Part shown: one piece after another, positions 8,862 through 17,434 of the stretch
Position numbering within the stretch: position 1 is the first letter of the stretch
Layout: each line of letters begins with the position of its first letter
Assembly (NCBI RefSeq): GCF_022808935.1
Contig: NZ_JAKZFR010000008.1
Coordinates: forward strand, 1 to 64,000
DNA: 64,000 bases
Source of the DNA: Geothrix sp. SG200
GTDB taxonomy: Bacteria > Acidobacteriota > Holophagae > Holophagales > Holophagaceae
Direction: 5' to 3'
The notes under the pieces: model-generated
What the model saw: the letters and a program-made list of their open reading frames with translations, nothing else
What the model was told of the DNA's origin: nothing
The model's database searches: none
Translations under genes and position numbers: made by a program

Positions 8862-9951
8862 GGGAGGCCAGGAGGATGAAGCCGCCCGTGAGGATCTTCT
8901 CCTTCAGCTCGATGGTGAGATCCTTGCGCCGCGCCCGCTCGAAGGCCAGCAGGGCCATGTGGCCGCCGTCCAGGGCCGGGATGGGCAGGGCGTTGAGGAT
9001 GGCGAGCTGGAGGCTGATGGCCCCGCACATGAAGAGGAAGGTCTCCCAGCCATGCTGGGCGGCCTTGCTGCCCTGCTTGATGATGCCGATGGGACCGGCA
9101 ACCTCGGCGCTCTTGGCCTGGAAGGTGACCAGGCGCTTGAGGAAGCCGAAGACCTGGCCCGTGAGGCGCCATGAGGTCTCCACGGCATAGCGGCTGCCGG
9201 TCCACAGGTCGCCCGCCTGGAAGGGGCGGAATTCCAGGGGGGTGGCCACGGGCAGGGGCATGAAGCCCAGGCGGCCCTTGCCGCCCTCGGCCCTGGGCGT
9301 GAGCGGGAATTCCATGGGCTTGCCGTCCCGGGTGAGGCGGAAGGGCACGGGCTGGTCCGGGTGGGCCTGGATGTAGGCCACGGCCGCCTCCCACTGGGCG
9401 CCGGGGAAGCTCAGGTCGCCGATGCCGCGCAGCTCGTCGCCCACCTTGAGGCCGCCCTGCTCCGCGGCGCTGCCGGGCACCACCTCCACCACGGTCCAGG
9501 TCTCCTGCACCTTGGTGACGCGGGCCTGGTGGACGCCCACGAGGCCGAAGAGCACCAGCGTGGTGGCCAGGTTGGCCAGGATGCCCCCGCTGTAGAAGAG
9601 CATGCGCTTGCCGAAGGGCTGCTGGAGGAAGCCGTAGGGGTCCTCGGCGCCAGGTTCCTCGGGGTTGAAGCCGGCCAGCTTCACGTAGCCCCCCAGGGGC
9701 AGCAGGGAGAGGCGCACATCGGTCTCCCGCCACTTGAAGCCGATCAGGCGGGGGCCGAAGCCCAGGGAGAAGACTTCGACCGGCATGCCCATCCACTTGG
9801 CCGCCAGGAAGTGGCCGCCCTCGTGGAGGAAGATGAGGCCGCCCAGCATGAGCACGGGGCCCCAGAACCCGGCTCCGGGCAGCTTGAAGGCGAAGAGGAA
9901 GGCGGCAACGAAAGCGAAGCTGAACGACAAGGGCAGGCGGAAACGGTTCAT
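8815..9951 (-). CDS. rseP: Site-2 intramembrane protease RseP
   Basis: RseP cleaves membrane-bound anti-sigma factors and remnant signal peptides within the inner membrane. The 378-aa protein has the M50 zinc motif HEGGH near residue 44, one PDZ domain (about 115-190, VVEVVPGSAAEQGGLKVGD) and the second metal motif NALPIPALDGGH near 330. E. coli RseP is longer because it has two PDZ domains; one is common elsewhere. I chose the ATG at 9951, since the preceding in-frame ATG would reach into dxr. It is the last gene of uppS-cdsA-dxr-rseP. Confidence 0.93.
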   Translation of the reverse strand: MNRFRLPLSFSFAFVAAFLFAFKLPGAGFWGPVLMLGGLIFLHEGGHFLAAKWMGMPVEVFSLGFGPRLIGFKWRETDVRLSLLPLGGYVKLAGFNPEEPGAEDPYGFLQQPFGKRMLFYSGGILANLATTLVLFGLVGVHQARVTKVQETWTVVEVVPGSAAEQGGLKVGDELRGIGDLSFPGAQWEAAVAYIQAHPDQPVPFRLTRDGKPMEFPLTPRAEGGKGRLGFMPLPVATPLEFRPFQAGDLWTGSRYAVETSWRLTGQVFGFLKRLVTFQAKSAEVAGPIGIIKQGSKAAQHGWETFLFMCGAISLQLAILNALPIPALDGGHMALLAFERARRKDLTIELKEKILTGGFILLASLMALVIFLDLMKLRK

Positions 9952-9965
9952 GGACGTCCGAAAGG

Positions 9966-11135
9966 TCAGGCCCGGGCTTGGACCCATCCTTCAGCATGAC
10001 GCCTCGCGGCCCGATCCGCATCCAGCACCTGGCCCAGGGAGGCCAGGGGCGCGGCGGGAATCCGGGCCAGGGTGTCCCGGTTGCAGGCCTGGATGTCCCA
10101 GAACCCCAGCTGACCTTGGAGGAAAGCGGCCACGGCCACCTCGTTGGCGGCATTCAGCAGGGCCGGGGCCGTGCCGCCCTCCCGCAGGGCCTCGAAGGCC
10201 AGGCCCAGGCAGGGGAAGCGCGCAAGATCCGGGGCCTCGAAGGTCCAGGCGCGGGCTTCTTCCCAAGGGTACGGGGCCACGGGACCGGGCTGCTTCTCCG
10301 GGTAGAGCAGGCAGTACTGGATGGGCAGCTTCATGTCGTTGGCGCAGACCTGGAGCTGGTAGCTGCCGTCGTGGAAGCCCACCATGGCGTGGACCTGGCT
10401 CTGGGGATGCACAGTGACGGCCACCTGGTCCGCCGTGAGGCCGAACAGCACCGAGGCCTCGATGACTTCCAGGCCCTTGTTCATGAGCGTGGCGCTGTCG
10501 ATGGTGATCTTGGGGCCCATCTTCCAGGTGGGATGGTTGAGGGCCTCCTGGATGGTGGCGGCCTGAATGCGGGCCAGGGGCCAATCGCGGAAGGGCCCGC
10601 CGCTGGCGGTGATGCGCACCTCGCGGATGGAGGCCCGGTCGCGGCCGTCGAGCAGCTGGTGCAGGGCCGCGTGCTCGCTGTCCACAGGCAGCAGCTCGCC
10701 GCCGCCGGCGCGCGCCGCCTCGTGCATGAGGGCACCGCCCACCACCAGGGACTCCTTGTTGGCCACGCAGACCCGGCGGCCCGCGCGCAGGGCGGCCTCG
10801 GTGCTGGCCAGCCCGGCGCTGCCCACGATGGCGGCCACCACCGTGTCGGCGTCGGCATGGAGGGCGCAGGCCAGGAGGCCGTCGTCCCCCCAGTGGACCT
10901 CGGGCCGGTAGGCCAGGTTCGCCCGCAGCCACTCCGCATCCTCCCGCGAGCCCACGGACACGCACCGGGGCCGGAAGGTGTCGCACTGCTCCTTCAGCAG
11001 CTCCCGGTTCCGTCCCCCGGCCAAGGCCACCACGGACAGCCGCTCCGGGTGGGCTCGCACCACATCGAGCGTGGAGGTGCCGATGCTCCCCGTGGAGCCG
11101 AGGAGGGCGAGGTGTCTCACGTCAGTTGAACCCAT
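9966..11135 (-). CDS. dxr: 1-deoxy-D-xylulose 5-phosphate reductoisomerase
   Basis: Dxr makes 2-C-methyl-D-erythritol 4-phosphate with NADPH, the committing step of the MEP isoprenoid pathway, which supplies the C5 units that UppS uses. The 389-aa product shows the NADPH loop LLGSTGSIGTSTLDVV at the start, ANKESLVVGG near 120, VDSEH near 145, ITASGGPFRD near 175, and SATLMNKGLEVIEA near 210. The start is unsure between ATG 11150, ATG 11135 and GTG 11120, all overlapping or abutting the cdsA end. None has a good ribosome site, which fits coupling to cdsA. Confidence 0.95.
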   Translation of the reverse strand: MGSTDVRHLALLGSTGSIGTSTLDVVRAHPERLSVVALAGGRNRELLKEQCDTFRPRCVSVGSREDAEWLRANLAYRPEVHWGDDGLLACALHADADTVVAAIVGSAGLASTEAALRAGRRVCVANKESLVVGGALMHEAARAGGGELLPVDSEHAALHQLLDGRDRASIREVRITASGGPFRDWPLARIQAATIQEALNHPTWKMGPKITIDSATLMNKGLEVIEASVLFGLTADQVAVTVHPQSQVHAMVGFHDGSYQLQVCANDMKLPIQYCLLYPEKQPGPVAPYPWEEARAWTFEAPDLARFPCLGLAFEALREGGTAPALLNAANEVAVAAFLQGQLGFWDIQACNRDTLARIPAAPLASLGQVLDADRAARRHAEGWVQARA

Positions 11136-12006
11136 GGACGAAGTGGACATAAGCGAACAGCACCGGGGCCGCGAACACCAGGCTGTCCACGCGGTCCAGC
11201 ACGCCGCCGTGGCCGGGGATGCTCACGCCCACGCAGGAGTCCTTCACGCCAGCGCTGCGCTTCCAGGTGCTCTCCACCAGGTCGCCCAGCTGCCCGACGA
11301 GGCCCAGCAGGAGGCCCAGGGCCACGGCGTCCACCACGGACCATTCGGAGCAGACCGTGGCCTTCATGAGGAAGGCGCCGAGCAGGTTGCCGCCCAGGTT
11401 GCCGAGGGCTCCCTCCCAGCTCTTCTTGGGGCTCACCCGGGGGGCGAGCTTGTGCTTGCCGAGGAAGGTGCCCACGAAGTAGGCGGCGCTGTCGCCGAAC
11501 CAGGTGATGATGAACAGGGCGAGGATGAGGCGGCTGCCGGTCCTGGGCAGGGTGCCCTCCAGCATGAACAGCTTCTGCTGGAAGCCCAGGCCGAAGCCCA
11601 TGTAGAGCGCCCCGAGCCAGGTGATGGCCTGGCTGGGCAGGGCCTCCTCCAGCTTCCGGTCGAAGAACAGGGCGCCGAAGTGGATCACCAGGCCCCCGAT
11701 CGTGAGGACCAGCCAGAGCGGCAGGGGATCCTGGCCCCCCGTGGCCAGGAAGAAATGGGCGAGAATGCCCCAGCCCAGCAGGGTTCCCGCGGCCAGGGAG
11801 GGGTTGAAGCCCCGCACCCGGGCCATGAGGGTCATCTCGCGGACGCCCCCGAGGATGGCGAGGGCCATGAGGGCCAGGTAGGTCCAGGGGGCCCAGGGCT
11901 GGTCGCCGAACCAGAGGAGGCTGAAGAAGAAGACTCCGAAGACCAGGGCCGTGGTGATGCGCACGGTCATGTTCTTCCTGTCGACCTTGGGCGTGGTCCG
12001 TTCCAT
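11122..12006 (-). CDS. cdsA: Phosphatidate cytidylyltransferase
   Basis: CdsA makes CDP-diacylglycerol from phosphatidate and CTP in the inner membrane. The 294-aa protein has about eight hydrophobic segments and the family signature at the C-terminus: STWKRSAGVKDS followed by SIPGHGGVLDRVDS with the conserved KR, KD, PGHGG and DR. The start ATG shares one base with the uppS stop (TGATG), and the end overlaps the dxr start, so the operon is tightly coupled. Confidence 0.95.
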   Translation of the reverse strand: MERTTPKVDRKNMTVRITTALVFGVFFFSLLWFGDQPWAPWTYLALMALAILGGVREMTLMARVRGFNPSLAAGTLLGWGILAHFFLATGGQDPLPLWLVLTIGGLVIHFGALFFDRKLEEALPSQAITWLGALYMGFGLGFQQKLFMLEGTLPRTGSRLILALFIITWFGDSAAYFVGTFLGKHKLAPRVSPKKSWEGALGNLGGNLLGAFLMKATVCSEWSVVDAVALGLLLGLVGQLGDLVESTWKRSAGVKDSCVGVSIPGHGGVLDRVDSLVFAAPVLFAYVHFVHGFN

Positions 12007-12692
12007 CAGATCCCCCCGAAGCGCCGTTCGCGTTGGGCGTAGTCCTCAAGCGCTTCCTTCAGCTCCGCGGGGCCGAAGTCCGGCCACAGGAGGTCGGTCA
12101 TGTAGAGTTCTGCATAGGCGGACTGCCAGAGCAGGAAGTTCGAGATGCGATGCTCGCCGCTGGTGCGGATGAGCAGGTCCACGTCCGGCACGCCGGCGGT
12201 CCAGAGGCGGGCGTCCAGGGCGGTCTCGTCCACCTGGTCGGGCCGGAGGCCGTCCTCCACGCAGCGCCGGGCGGCCTGGGCCAGTTCCAGGCGGGACCCG
12301 TAGTTCACGGCCAGGTGGAAGGTCATGCCCGGATTCCCGGCGGTGGCCTTCTCCAGGGACCGCATGTCCGCCTGGATGCCGTCGGGCATTCCCTCGAGGG
12401 CGCCCAGGTGATGGAAGCGGATGCCCTTGCGGGCCAGCTGGTGGACGAACATGCGGAGGTACATGCGCAGGAGGGCCATGAGGGCGGCCACCTCCTGGGG
12501 GGGGCGCTTCCAGTTCTCCGTGGAGAAGGCATAGAGGCTCAGGTGCCGGATGCCCGCGTCCGAGGCGGCCTCCAGGATCCGCTCCACCGCCTGCACCCCG
12601 GCCTTGTGGCCCTTGATGCGGGGCCAGCCCCGCTGCGCCGCCCAACGGCCGTTGCCGTCCATGATGATCGCCACATGGGTCGGGACGGTCAT
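12006..12692 (-). CDS. uppS: Undecaprenyl diphosphate synthase
   Basis: UppS is the cis-prenyltransferase that makes C55 undecaprenyl diphosphate for peptidoglycan and glycan export. The 228-aa protein carries the active-site IIMDGNGRWA at residue 9, GHKAG near 28, YAFSTENWKRP near 55 and DLLIRTSGEHRISNFLLWQ near 175. The ATG at 12692 fits the family start. No separate Shine-Dalgarno site is evident; instead the ATG overlaps the TGA of an upstream small ORF (ATGA), and the upstream 107 bases are a repeat of the gene's own beginning (see leader ORFs). Confidence 0.95.
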   Translation of the reverse strand: MTVPTHVAIIMDGNGRWAAQRGWPRIKGHKAGVQAVERILEAASDAGIRHLSLYAFSTENWKRPPQEVAALMALLRMYLRMFVHQLARKGIRFHHLGALEGMPDGIQADMRSLEKATAGNPGMTFHLAVNYGSRLELAQAARRCVEDGLRPDQVDETALDARLWTAGVPDVDLLIRTSGEHRISNFLLWQSAYAELYMTDLLWPDFGPAELKEALEDYAQRERRFGGI

Positions 12693-12799
12693 CGTGGGCC
12701 CCCGGTTGGGTGGAGGCCCGCCCCTTCCGCGTGGCCGGCCTCGCGTATGCCCAAAGGGCATACCGAGAAGATGATCGCCACATGGGTCGGGACGGTCAT
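12689..12799 (-). CDS. uppS leader ORF 2 (36 codons)
   Basis: A short frame whose first ten codons match UppS (MTVPTHVAII). It then diverges into FSVCPLGIREAGHAEGAGLH and a few more residues before a TGA that overlaps the uppS ATG. Its own ATG overlaps the stop of leader ORF 1 in the same ATGA manner. It could be a translated coupling peptide or only a relic of tandem duplication. No protein family is known to me. Equal length and preserved overlaps in both copies favour some constraint. Confidence 0.45.
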   Translation of the reverse strand: MTVPTHVAIIFSVCPLGIREAGHAEGAGLHPTGGPR

Positions 12800-12906
12800 C
12801 GTGGGCCCCCGGTTGGGTGGAAGCCCGCCCCTTCCGCCTGGCCGGCCTCGCGCATCCCCAGCGGGGATGCCGGGATGATCACGGCGACATAGGTCGGGAC
12901 GGTCAT
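12796..12906 (-). CDS. uppS leader ORF 1 (36 codons)
   Basis: This is the upstream copy of the leader ORF. It starts MTVPTYVAVII, then PASPLGMREAGQAEGAGFH, and ends with the same TGGPR tail and an ATGA overlap with leader ORF 2. A three-base insertion relative to uppS is balanced by a three-base shortening later, so the 107-base start-to-start spacing is kept. A weak GAGG lies about 14 bases before the ATG, which would make this the entry point for ribosomes into uppS. Confidence 0.4.
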   Translation of the reverse strand: MTVPTYVAVIIPASPLGMREAGQAEGAGFHPTGGPR

Positions 12907-13031
12907 CGCGCCGGAAACCTCGGAAAGGTGAAAAAGGTCATGCTATCACGGGGCCTGCCGTAAAGCTGGGGAGCGGCTTGTCTTCCGAAGGCCCGTGTTA
13001 GGCTTGACTCCACTTTTTCCCTGGCGAACCC

Positions 13032-15425
13032 ATGGTTCAGTTCAATACCCGCGCCAATGAGATCCTGCTCAAGCTGGTCTATTACGGGCCGGGCCTCTCG
13101 GGCAAGACGACCAACCTGCAGTCCCTGCACGCCATGTGTTCGGACCGCCAGCGCGGCGAGCTCTTTTCCGTCAACACGCAGGAAGACCGCACCCTCTTCT
13201 TCGACCTGCTGCCCATCAACCTGGGCTATGTCTACGGCAACTCCATCCACCTGCAGATCTACACCGTGCCGGGCCAGGTGCAGTACGACGCCAGCCGGCG
13301 GGTGGTGCTGGGCGGCGCGGACGGCGTGGTCTTCGTGGCGGATTCCAGCGAAGCCAAGATGCAGGACAACGTGGACTCGCTGTCGAACCTGTACCACAAC
13401 CTCAATGCCAACCGCTTGAACATCAAGCAGATCCCCTTTGTGCTCCAGTACAACAAGCGGGACCTGCCGGATGCCATGGCCGTGGGCGTCATGAACCGCC
13501 GCCTGAACTTCCGCAACGTCCCCTACTTCGAATCCGTGGCCAACCGCGGCCCCGGGGTGCTGGACACCTTCCTGGCCATCACCCGGGAGACGGTGGATTA
13601 CACCTTCCGCAAGTACCACCTGGACAAGAAGATCAAGGACTTCGACGGGATGCTCGCCCTCATCGAATCCAACGTGCGCTCGACCCTGCGGGAGCTCCCG
13701 CCCCCGCCGGAACCGGCCGGGACGGAATCCGCGCCGATGGCGGATGTGACGGTCCTGAAGCAGGGCAACGTGACCGTGGCCGACCTCCAGCCCGGCCGGG
13801 CGGCGGATCCCCAGGAGCTGCTGGAGAGCGCCCTCCAGTCGAACATGGAGACCGCCCGGCTCTATTCCGAGCTGAAGCAGGCCAAGGAGTCCCTGGAGAA
13901 GAAGAACGAGGAGATGACCCAGCTCTATGCCCAGCTGGAGCGGGTGAACCAGGACAACCAGAAGACCCGGAAGTACCTGGAAGGCCTCATCCAGAACATG
14001 GGCGAGGCCCTGGTGTCCTTCTCCGCCGAGGGGAAGATCCTCACCTGGAACGCCGCCGCCGAGCGCATCTTCGGCTATTCCCGGCCGGAAATCGTGGGCC
14101 ACAGCATCTGCAAATTGACCCCCGGGGGCGAGCGGGGCGACCTGGACCAGGTCATCCAGCAGGTGAGCCGGGGTCAGGTGGTTCGCGACATCGACACGGT
14201 GCGGGTCCGGAAGGCGGGGGAGACCTTCCCCGCCAGCGTCACCTACGCCCCGGTGCGGGGCGCCGATGACCGCGTCCTGGCGATATCGGCGCTGGTGCGG
14301 GACACGAGCGAGACCCAGGCCCTGGAGACGCAGCTGGTCCGTTCCCAGAAGCACGAGGCCCTGGGGCGGCTGGTCCCGGCCCTCTTCCACGAGGCCTCGA
14401 ACCGCCTCACCCCCGTGCTGCTGGAGGCCCGGCTCATCTCCGAATCCGCCCTGGATCCTCATCAGGCGGAGCAGGCCGCGCGGCTGGTGAAGGCCGTGGA
14501 CTCGGTGCAGAGCCTGCTGGATCCCCTCCAGACGGTGCTGAACCCGCCCTCCCCCACCCGGGTGCGGACCCAGCTCAACCAGGTCATCCAGGAGGCGGTG
14601 GACCTCGTGGAACTGAAGGCCCGGCGCATGGAGGTCGACCTGGACCTGAGCCTGGACCCCGCCCTGCCCGAGGCGCCTTTGGATCCGGTCCTCATGCGCC
14701 AGGCCCTGACGAACCTGATGCTGAACGGCCTCCAGGCCCTGGCCGCCAGCCCGGTCAGGCGCCTGCGCGTGGCCACCCGCGCGGTGGACGGCCACATCCA
14801 GGTGGTGGTCCAGGATTCAGGCACCCCGCTGCCAGAGGCCGAACTTCCGGCCTTGTTCGATCCCGCCTCCGCCTCGACCCCGGAGGCCCTGGGCCTGCCG
14901 GTGGCCCACCTCATCGCCCGCCAGCACGGCGGGCAGCTCACGGTGCGGAGCCAGGCCGGCCTGGGGAACGCCTTCCTGTTGGAGCTGCCCCTCGCGGGGA
15001 TGGCGGAGGCGGCAGGGACCCCCGCGGCCGGGATCACGGGGCTCCAGGGGCGACGCGCCCTGGTGGTGGACGACGAAGCCTTCCTGCTGGAGTGCCTGGT
15101 GGACGCCCTCCAGGTCTGGGGATTGGAGGTCACCCCGGCCGCGCGGGGCGATGAGGCGGTCGAGCGCCTCAAGGCCGCGACCTTCGATCTGATCGTTTCC
15201 GACATCCGCATGCCGGGGCTGTCGGGCGTGGACCTCTTCGAGTGGCTGCGGACCCAGCAGCCGGCCCTGACCCGCCGCATCCTCTACACCACGGGCGATT
15301 CCTTCGACGCGAAGACCCGGGACTTCCTGGAAACCAACCAGGTGCCCCACCTGGGTAAGCCTTTCGATCTAAAACAATTGAAACGAAGCCTGGAGCAATT
15401 GCTAGAGACTCCAATCGAGGCGTGA
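13032..15425 (+). CDS. MglA-like GTPase fused to PAS, histidine kinase and receiver
   Basis: A 797-aa signalling fusion. Residues 1-195 are a Ras-like GTPase of the MglA type: P-loop YYGPGLSGKTTNLQ, the MglA-style YTVPGQVQYDASRR, and NKRDL as the guanine-specificity motif. A helical linker (about 255-320, many E/K/Q heptads) leads to a PAS domain (about 322-430, ILTWNAAAERIFGYS). A kinase region follows with a possible phosphoacceptor His in LFHEASNRLTP, an N box (LTNLMLNGLQAL) and weak G boxes (DSGTPLP, LGLPVAHL). A C-terminal receiver ends it: DDEAFLLE, phosphoacceptor VSDIRMPG, and Lys in LGKPF. MglA normally controls polarity and gliding motility. No MglB or RomR partner lies nearby. I infer an output that couples GTP state or polarity to phosphotransfer. 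Confidence 0.9.
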   Translation: MVQFNTRANEILLKLVYYGPGLSGKTTNLQSLHAMCSDRQRGELFSVNTQEDRTLFFDLLPINLGYVYGNSIHLQIYTVPGQVQYDASRRVVLGGADGVVFVADSSEAKMQDNVDSLSNLYHNLNANRLNIKQIPFVLQYNKRDLPDAMAVGVMNRRLNFRNVPYFESVANRGPGVLDTFLAITRETVDYTFRKYHLDKKIKDFDGMLALIESNVRSTLRELPPPPEPAGTESAPMADVTVLKQGNVTVADLQPGRAADPQELLESALQSNMETARLYSELKQAKESLEKKNEEMTQLYAQLERVNQDNQKTRKYLEGLIQNMGEALVSFSAEGKILTWNAAAERIFGYSRPEIVGHSICKLTPGGERGDLDQVIQQVSRGQVVRDIDTVRVRKAGETFPASVTYAPVRGADDRVLAISALVRDTSETQALETQLVRSQKHEALGRLVPALFHEASNRLTPVLLEARLISESALDPHQAEQAARLVKAVDSVQSLLDPLQTVLNPPSPTRVRTQLNQVIQEAVDLVELKARRMEVDLDLSLDPALPEAPLDPVLMRQALTNLMLNGLQALAASPVRRLRVATRAVDGHIQVVVQDSGTPLPEAELPALFDPASASTPEALGLPVAHLIARQHGGQLTVRSQAGLGNAFLLELPLAGMAEAAGTPAAGITGLQGRRALVVDDEAFLLECLVDALQVWGLEVTPAARGDEAVERLKAATFDLIVSDIRMPGLSGVDLFEWLRTQQPALTRRILYTTGDSFDAKTRDFLETNQVPHLGKPFDLKQLKRSLEQLLETPIEA

Positions 15426-15482
15426 GCCCCCCTGCTGCGGCATAATGGGGACTCTCATCGCACCCTCAACGAGGAGCCTCCT

Positions 15483-16673
15483 ATGCAGCGCCGCTGGGTC
15501 TTGGCAGTCATCGTGGGTTCGGGCCTCCTGGCCCAGACGCCCCAACCCGTCCCCCCTCCTGCGCCCGCCCCTGCACCGGCCCCCGCGCCGGCGCCAGCCC
15601 CTGCGCCCGCTCCCGCGCCGGCACCGACCCAGGCGCCCGAGCCCAAGCCCGAACCCAGGCCCACCGAGGTGAAGGCCGAGGCCCCGGCCGCGCCCCAAGC
15701 CGAAGCGAAGCCTGAGGCGAAGCCCGAACCCAAGGCCTTCGACCAGCTCCGCCCCAGCCAGCGGAAGCTGGCCTACACCCTGCAGCGCGCCGCCCTGTCC
15801 GCCCACGAGCTGGGCTACTACCGGAGCCACCCCAAGGCCGTCGAGGTCCGCGACGCCCTAGGCGCCCTCCTGGCCGTGAAGGCCATCCTCCCGGAGAAGG
15901 CCTCGGCCGCCCTCCCCGCCGTGGAGACGTACCTGGCCAAGGTGCGCGCCCAGCACGGGCTCTATGACGCCGACGGGAAGAAGCTCCTCCTCGAGACCAC
16001 CTGGAAGAACCTGCAGGTCGCCGCCCGGGCCGCCGCGAAGGCCGATGCCAAGGGGCTGGAGCCGCGCCTCGCCAAGCTGCGGGGCCTCCTGCTCGATCCC
16101 AAGGTGGACGCCGCCGCTCCCACCTGGACCGCGCCCGAGCCGCCGGCCAAGGGCAAGAAGGCCAAAGCCGCCAAGGGCCCCAAGGCACCCGAGGGCTTCG
16201 CCAACCAGAAGGCCATCACGGCCCTGTGGGTGAAGCGGGCCCAGGCCTGGATCGACAACACCCGCCAGGAGGTGGACGTCAAGGGCGAGAAGAAGATGCG
16301 CAGCGTGCCCGATCCCGCGCAGACCAAGGCCCTGAACGCGCTGATGATCTGGCTGGAGAACGAGGACCTGGACCTGCTGCGCGATCCCGGGTTCGGCTGG
16401 CTGGACCTGCGCCGCCTGGGTGCCACGCCCGGCGCCGCCCTGCTGGCCCACGCCAACGACATCGCCACCTCCAAGGCCCCCGAAGGGCCGGCGGGCGAGC
16501 TGACCCTGCTGCCGACCCTCGAGCCCATGATGGCCGAGAGCAAGTTCAGCAAGGGCGACGAGAAGCGCCTGGTGCTGTCCGACGTGAAGCAGGGCGCCCC
16601 CGCCGCGGACCTCGCCGCGCAGATGACGGCCTTCGAGAAGCAGGGCCGCAGCCGGGAGTTCGACGTCAAGTAG
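15483..16673 (+). CDS. Exported protein with Pro-Ala repeat linker, unknown function
   Basis: A 396-aa protein with a GAGGAG site upstream and a Sec signal (MQRRWVLAVIVGSGLLAQ). Residues about 20-75 are a Pro-Ala/Pro-Lys-Glu repeat, of the kind that spans periplasm or cell-wall distance. The remainder is helical and Lys/Ala-rich with no domain I recognise. The pattern WVKRAQAWIDNTRQEVDV and LLPTLEPMMAESKFS suggests a soluble helical periplasmic protein. It is monocistronic and followed by a strong hairpin. Confidence 0.75.
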   Translation: MQRRWVLAVIVGSGLLAQTPQPVPPPAPAPAPAPAPAPAPAPAPAPAPTQAPEPKPEPRPTEVKAEAPAAPQAEAKPEAKPEPKAFDQLRPSQRKLAYTLQRAALSAHELGYYRSHPKAVEVRDALGALLAVKAILPEKASAALPAVETYLAKVRAQHGLYDADGKKLLLETTWKNLQVAARAAAKADAKGLEPRLAKLRGLLLDPKVDAAAPTWTAPEPPAKGKKAKAAKGPKAPEGFANQKAITALWVKRAQAWIDNTRQEVDVKGEKKMRSVPDPAQTKALNALMIWLENEDLDLLRDPGFGWLDLRRLGATPGAALLAHANDIATSKAPEGPAGELTLLPTLEPMMAESKFSKGDEKRLVLSDVKQGAPAADLAAQMTAFEKQGRSREFDVK

Positions 16674-16687
16674 GCCCAAAGCTGGCC

Positions 16688-16729
16688 GCAGAAAGGGAGG
16701 GGGCGCCTCGGCGCCCCCTCCCTTTCTGC
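16688..16729. terminator. Bidirectional 20-bp perfect hairpin
   Basis: Left arm 16688-16707 and right arm 16710-16729 are perfectly complementary, with GGGAGGGGGCGCC at the top. It lies between two convergent genes. There is no long U-tract on either side, so it is either a factor-assisted terminator or an mRNA 3' stabiliser. Confidence 0.75.
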
Positions 16730-16758
16730 ATGAACCGGGATCGCGAACGCCGGACCCC

Positions 16759-17331
16759 TCAGAATCGGAACGTCATCCCGATCTGGATGGCGTTGGCCTT
16801 CGGGTCCCAGGCCGTCTGGTTCGCGTAGCTGCTCCCGACGTACCGCAGTTCGGCTCCCAGGGTGGCATTGAAGGTGTACCCAAGCCCGGCCGAGTATCCG
16901 AAGCGGGTCGAGGTCTGGGACGCCGACGTTGCCGGGAAGGAACCGATGGCGGGGATCGTGGTGTCCACGCTCCAGCGATGGAGGCCGAGCCCGGCAGTCA
17001 GGTAAAGGCCATCCGGCATCCCGCCCGGGAAGTACAGGTAGTCCGCGCCGAGGCTGAGATCGTTCGCCTTGGTCTTGAATCCGTCGACCGTGCCTTCGGG
17101 ATAGAACACCGCATCAAACCTCGGCCTGATCACGTGGCCCGCGCCCAGGTCGAAGGTGACGTGGGCGCCGAGCCCGGCACCGGGCTTGTTGTCGACCGCG
17201 GTCTTCAGGTCGCCGGTCGGAACGTTCGCGTGGAGCTGAAGGCCGAAGCGCGGCCCCTCGGCCCGGGCCTGGGCCGCCCCGAAGGCGAGGGCCACGGCCA
17301 GCGCGATGGACAAACGAGGACAAACGGGCAT
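16759..17331 (-). CDS. Small outer-membrane beta-barrel protein
   Basis: A 190-aa protein with a GGAGG site, a signal peptide cleaving after ALAFGAAQARA, and alternating amphipathic strands ending in a C-terminal Phe (AIQIGMTFRF), the usual outer-membrane insertion signal. Glycine/aromatic strands such as LYLTAGLGLHRW and FGYSAGLGYTFNATLGAELRY fit an eight-stranded OmpA/OmpW-like barrel. The frame is open further up, but the start at 17331 is fixed by the ribosome site and signal peptide. Ligand unknown. Confidence 0.82.
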   Translation of the reverse strand: MPVCPRLSIALAVALAFGAAQARAEGPRFGLQLHANVPTGDLKTAVDNKPGAGLGAHVTFDLGAGHVIRPRFDAVFYPEGTVDGFKTKANDLSLGADYLYFPGGMPDGLYLTAGLGLHRWSVDTTIPAIGSFPATSASQTSTRFGYSAGLGYTFNATLGAELRYVGSSYANQTAWDPKANAIQIGMTFRF

Positions 17332-17434
17332 GAAGCCTCCGGATGGCATCCATTGAGGATGAGTGGGTAAAAGACACCCATTGAATGAAGCCATCCCGCC
17401 CGAAGTTTCAGGCGATCGAATCAGCTGGGCCGAT

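Larger units (their letters stand above)
12664..12906. repeat. 107-bp tandem repeat covering the uppS 5' end
   Basis: Start codons at 12906, 12799 and 12692 are each 107 bases apart, and the intervening sequence is nearly identical. Each unit contains the first 30 bases of uppS, an 8-bp stem hairpin and a GC-rich linker. Hairpins are GTATGCCC-AAA-GGGCATAC (12745-12763) and GCATCCCC-AGC-GGGGATGC (12852-12870). They differ at two stem positions, and both changes are compensated on the other arm. Confidence 0.9.

Noticed and set aside
12710-12892. 60-codon plus-strand frame over the uppS leader
   Set aside because: It is the reverse of the repeated leader and its length follows from the repeats; no ribosome site.
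15540-15640. CRISPR-like or microsatellite repeat
   Set aside because: The repeat encodes the Pro-Ala linker of an exported protein; units are 6 bp, with no spacers.
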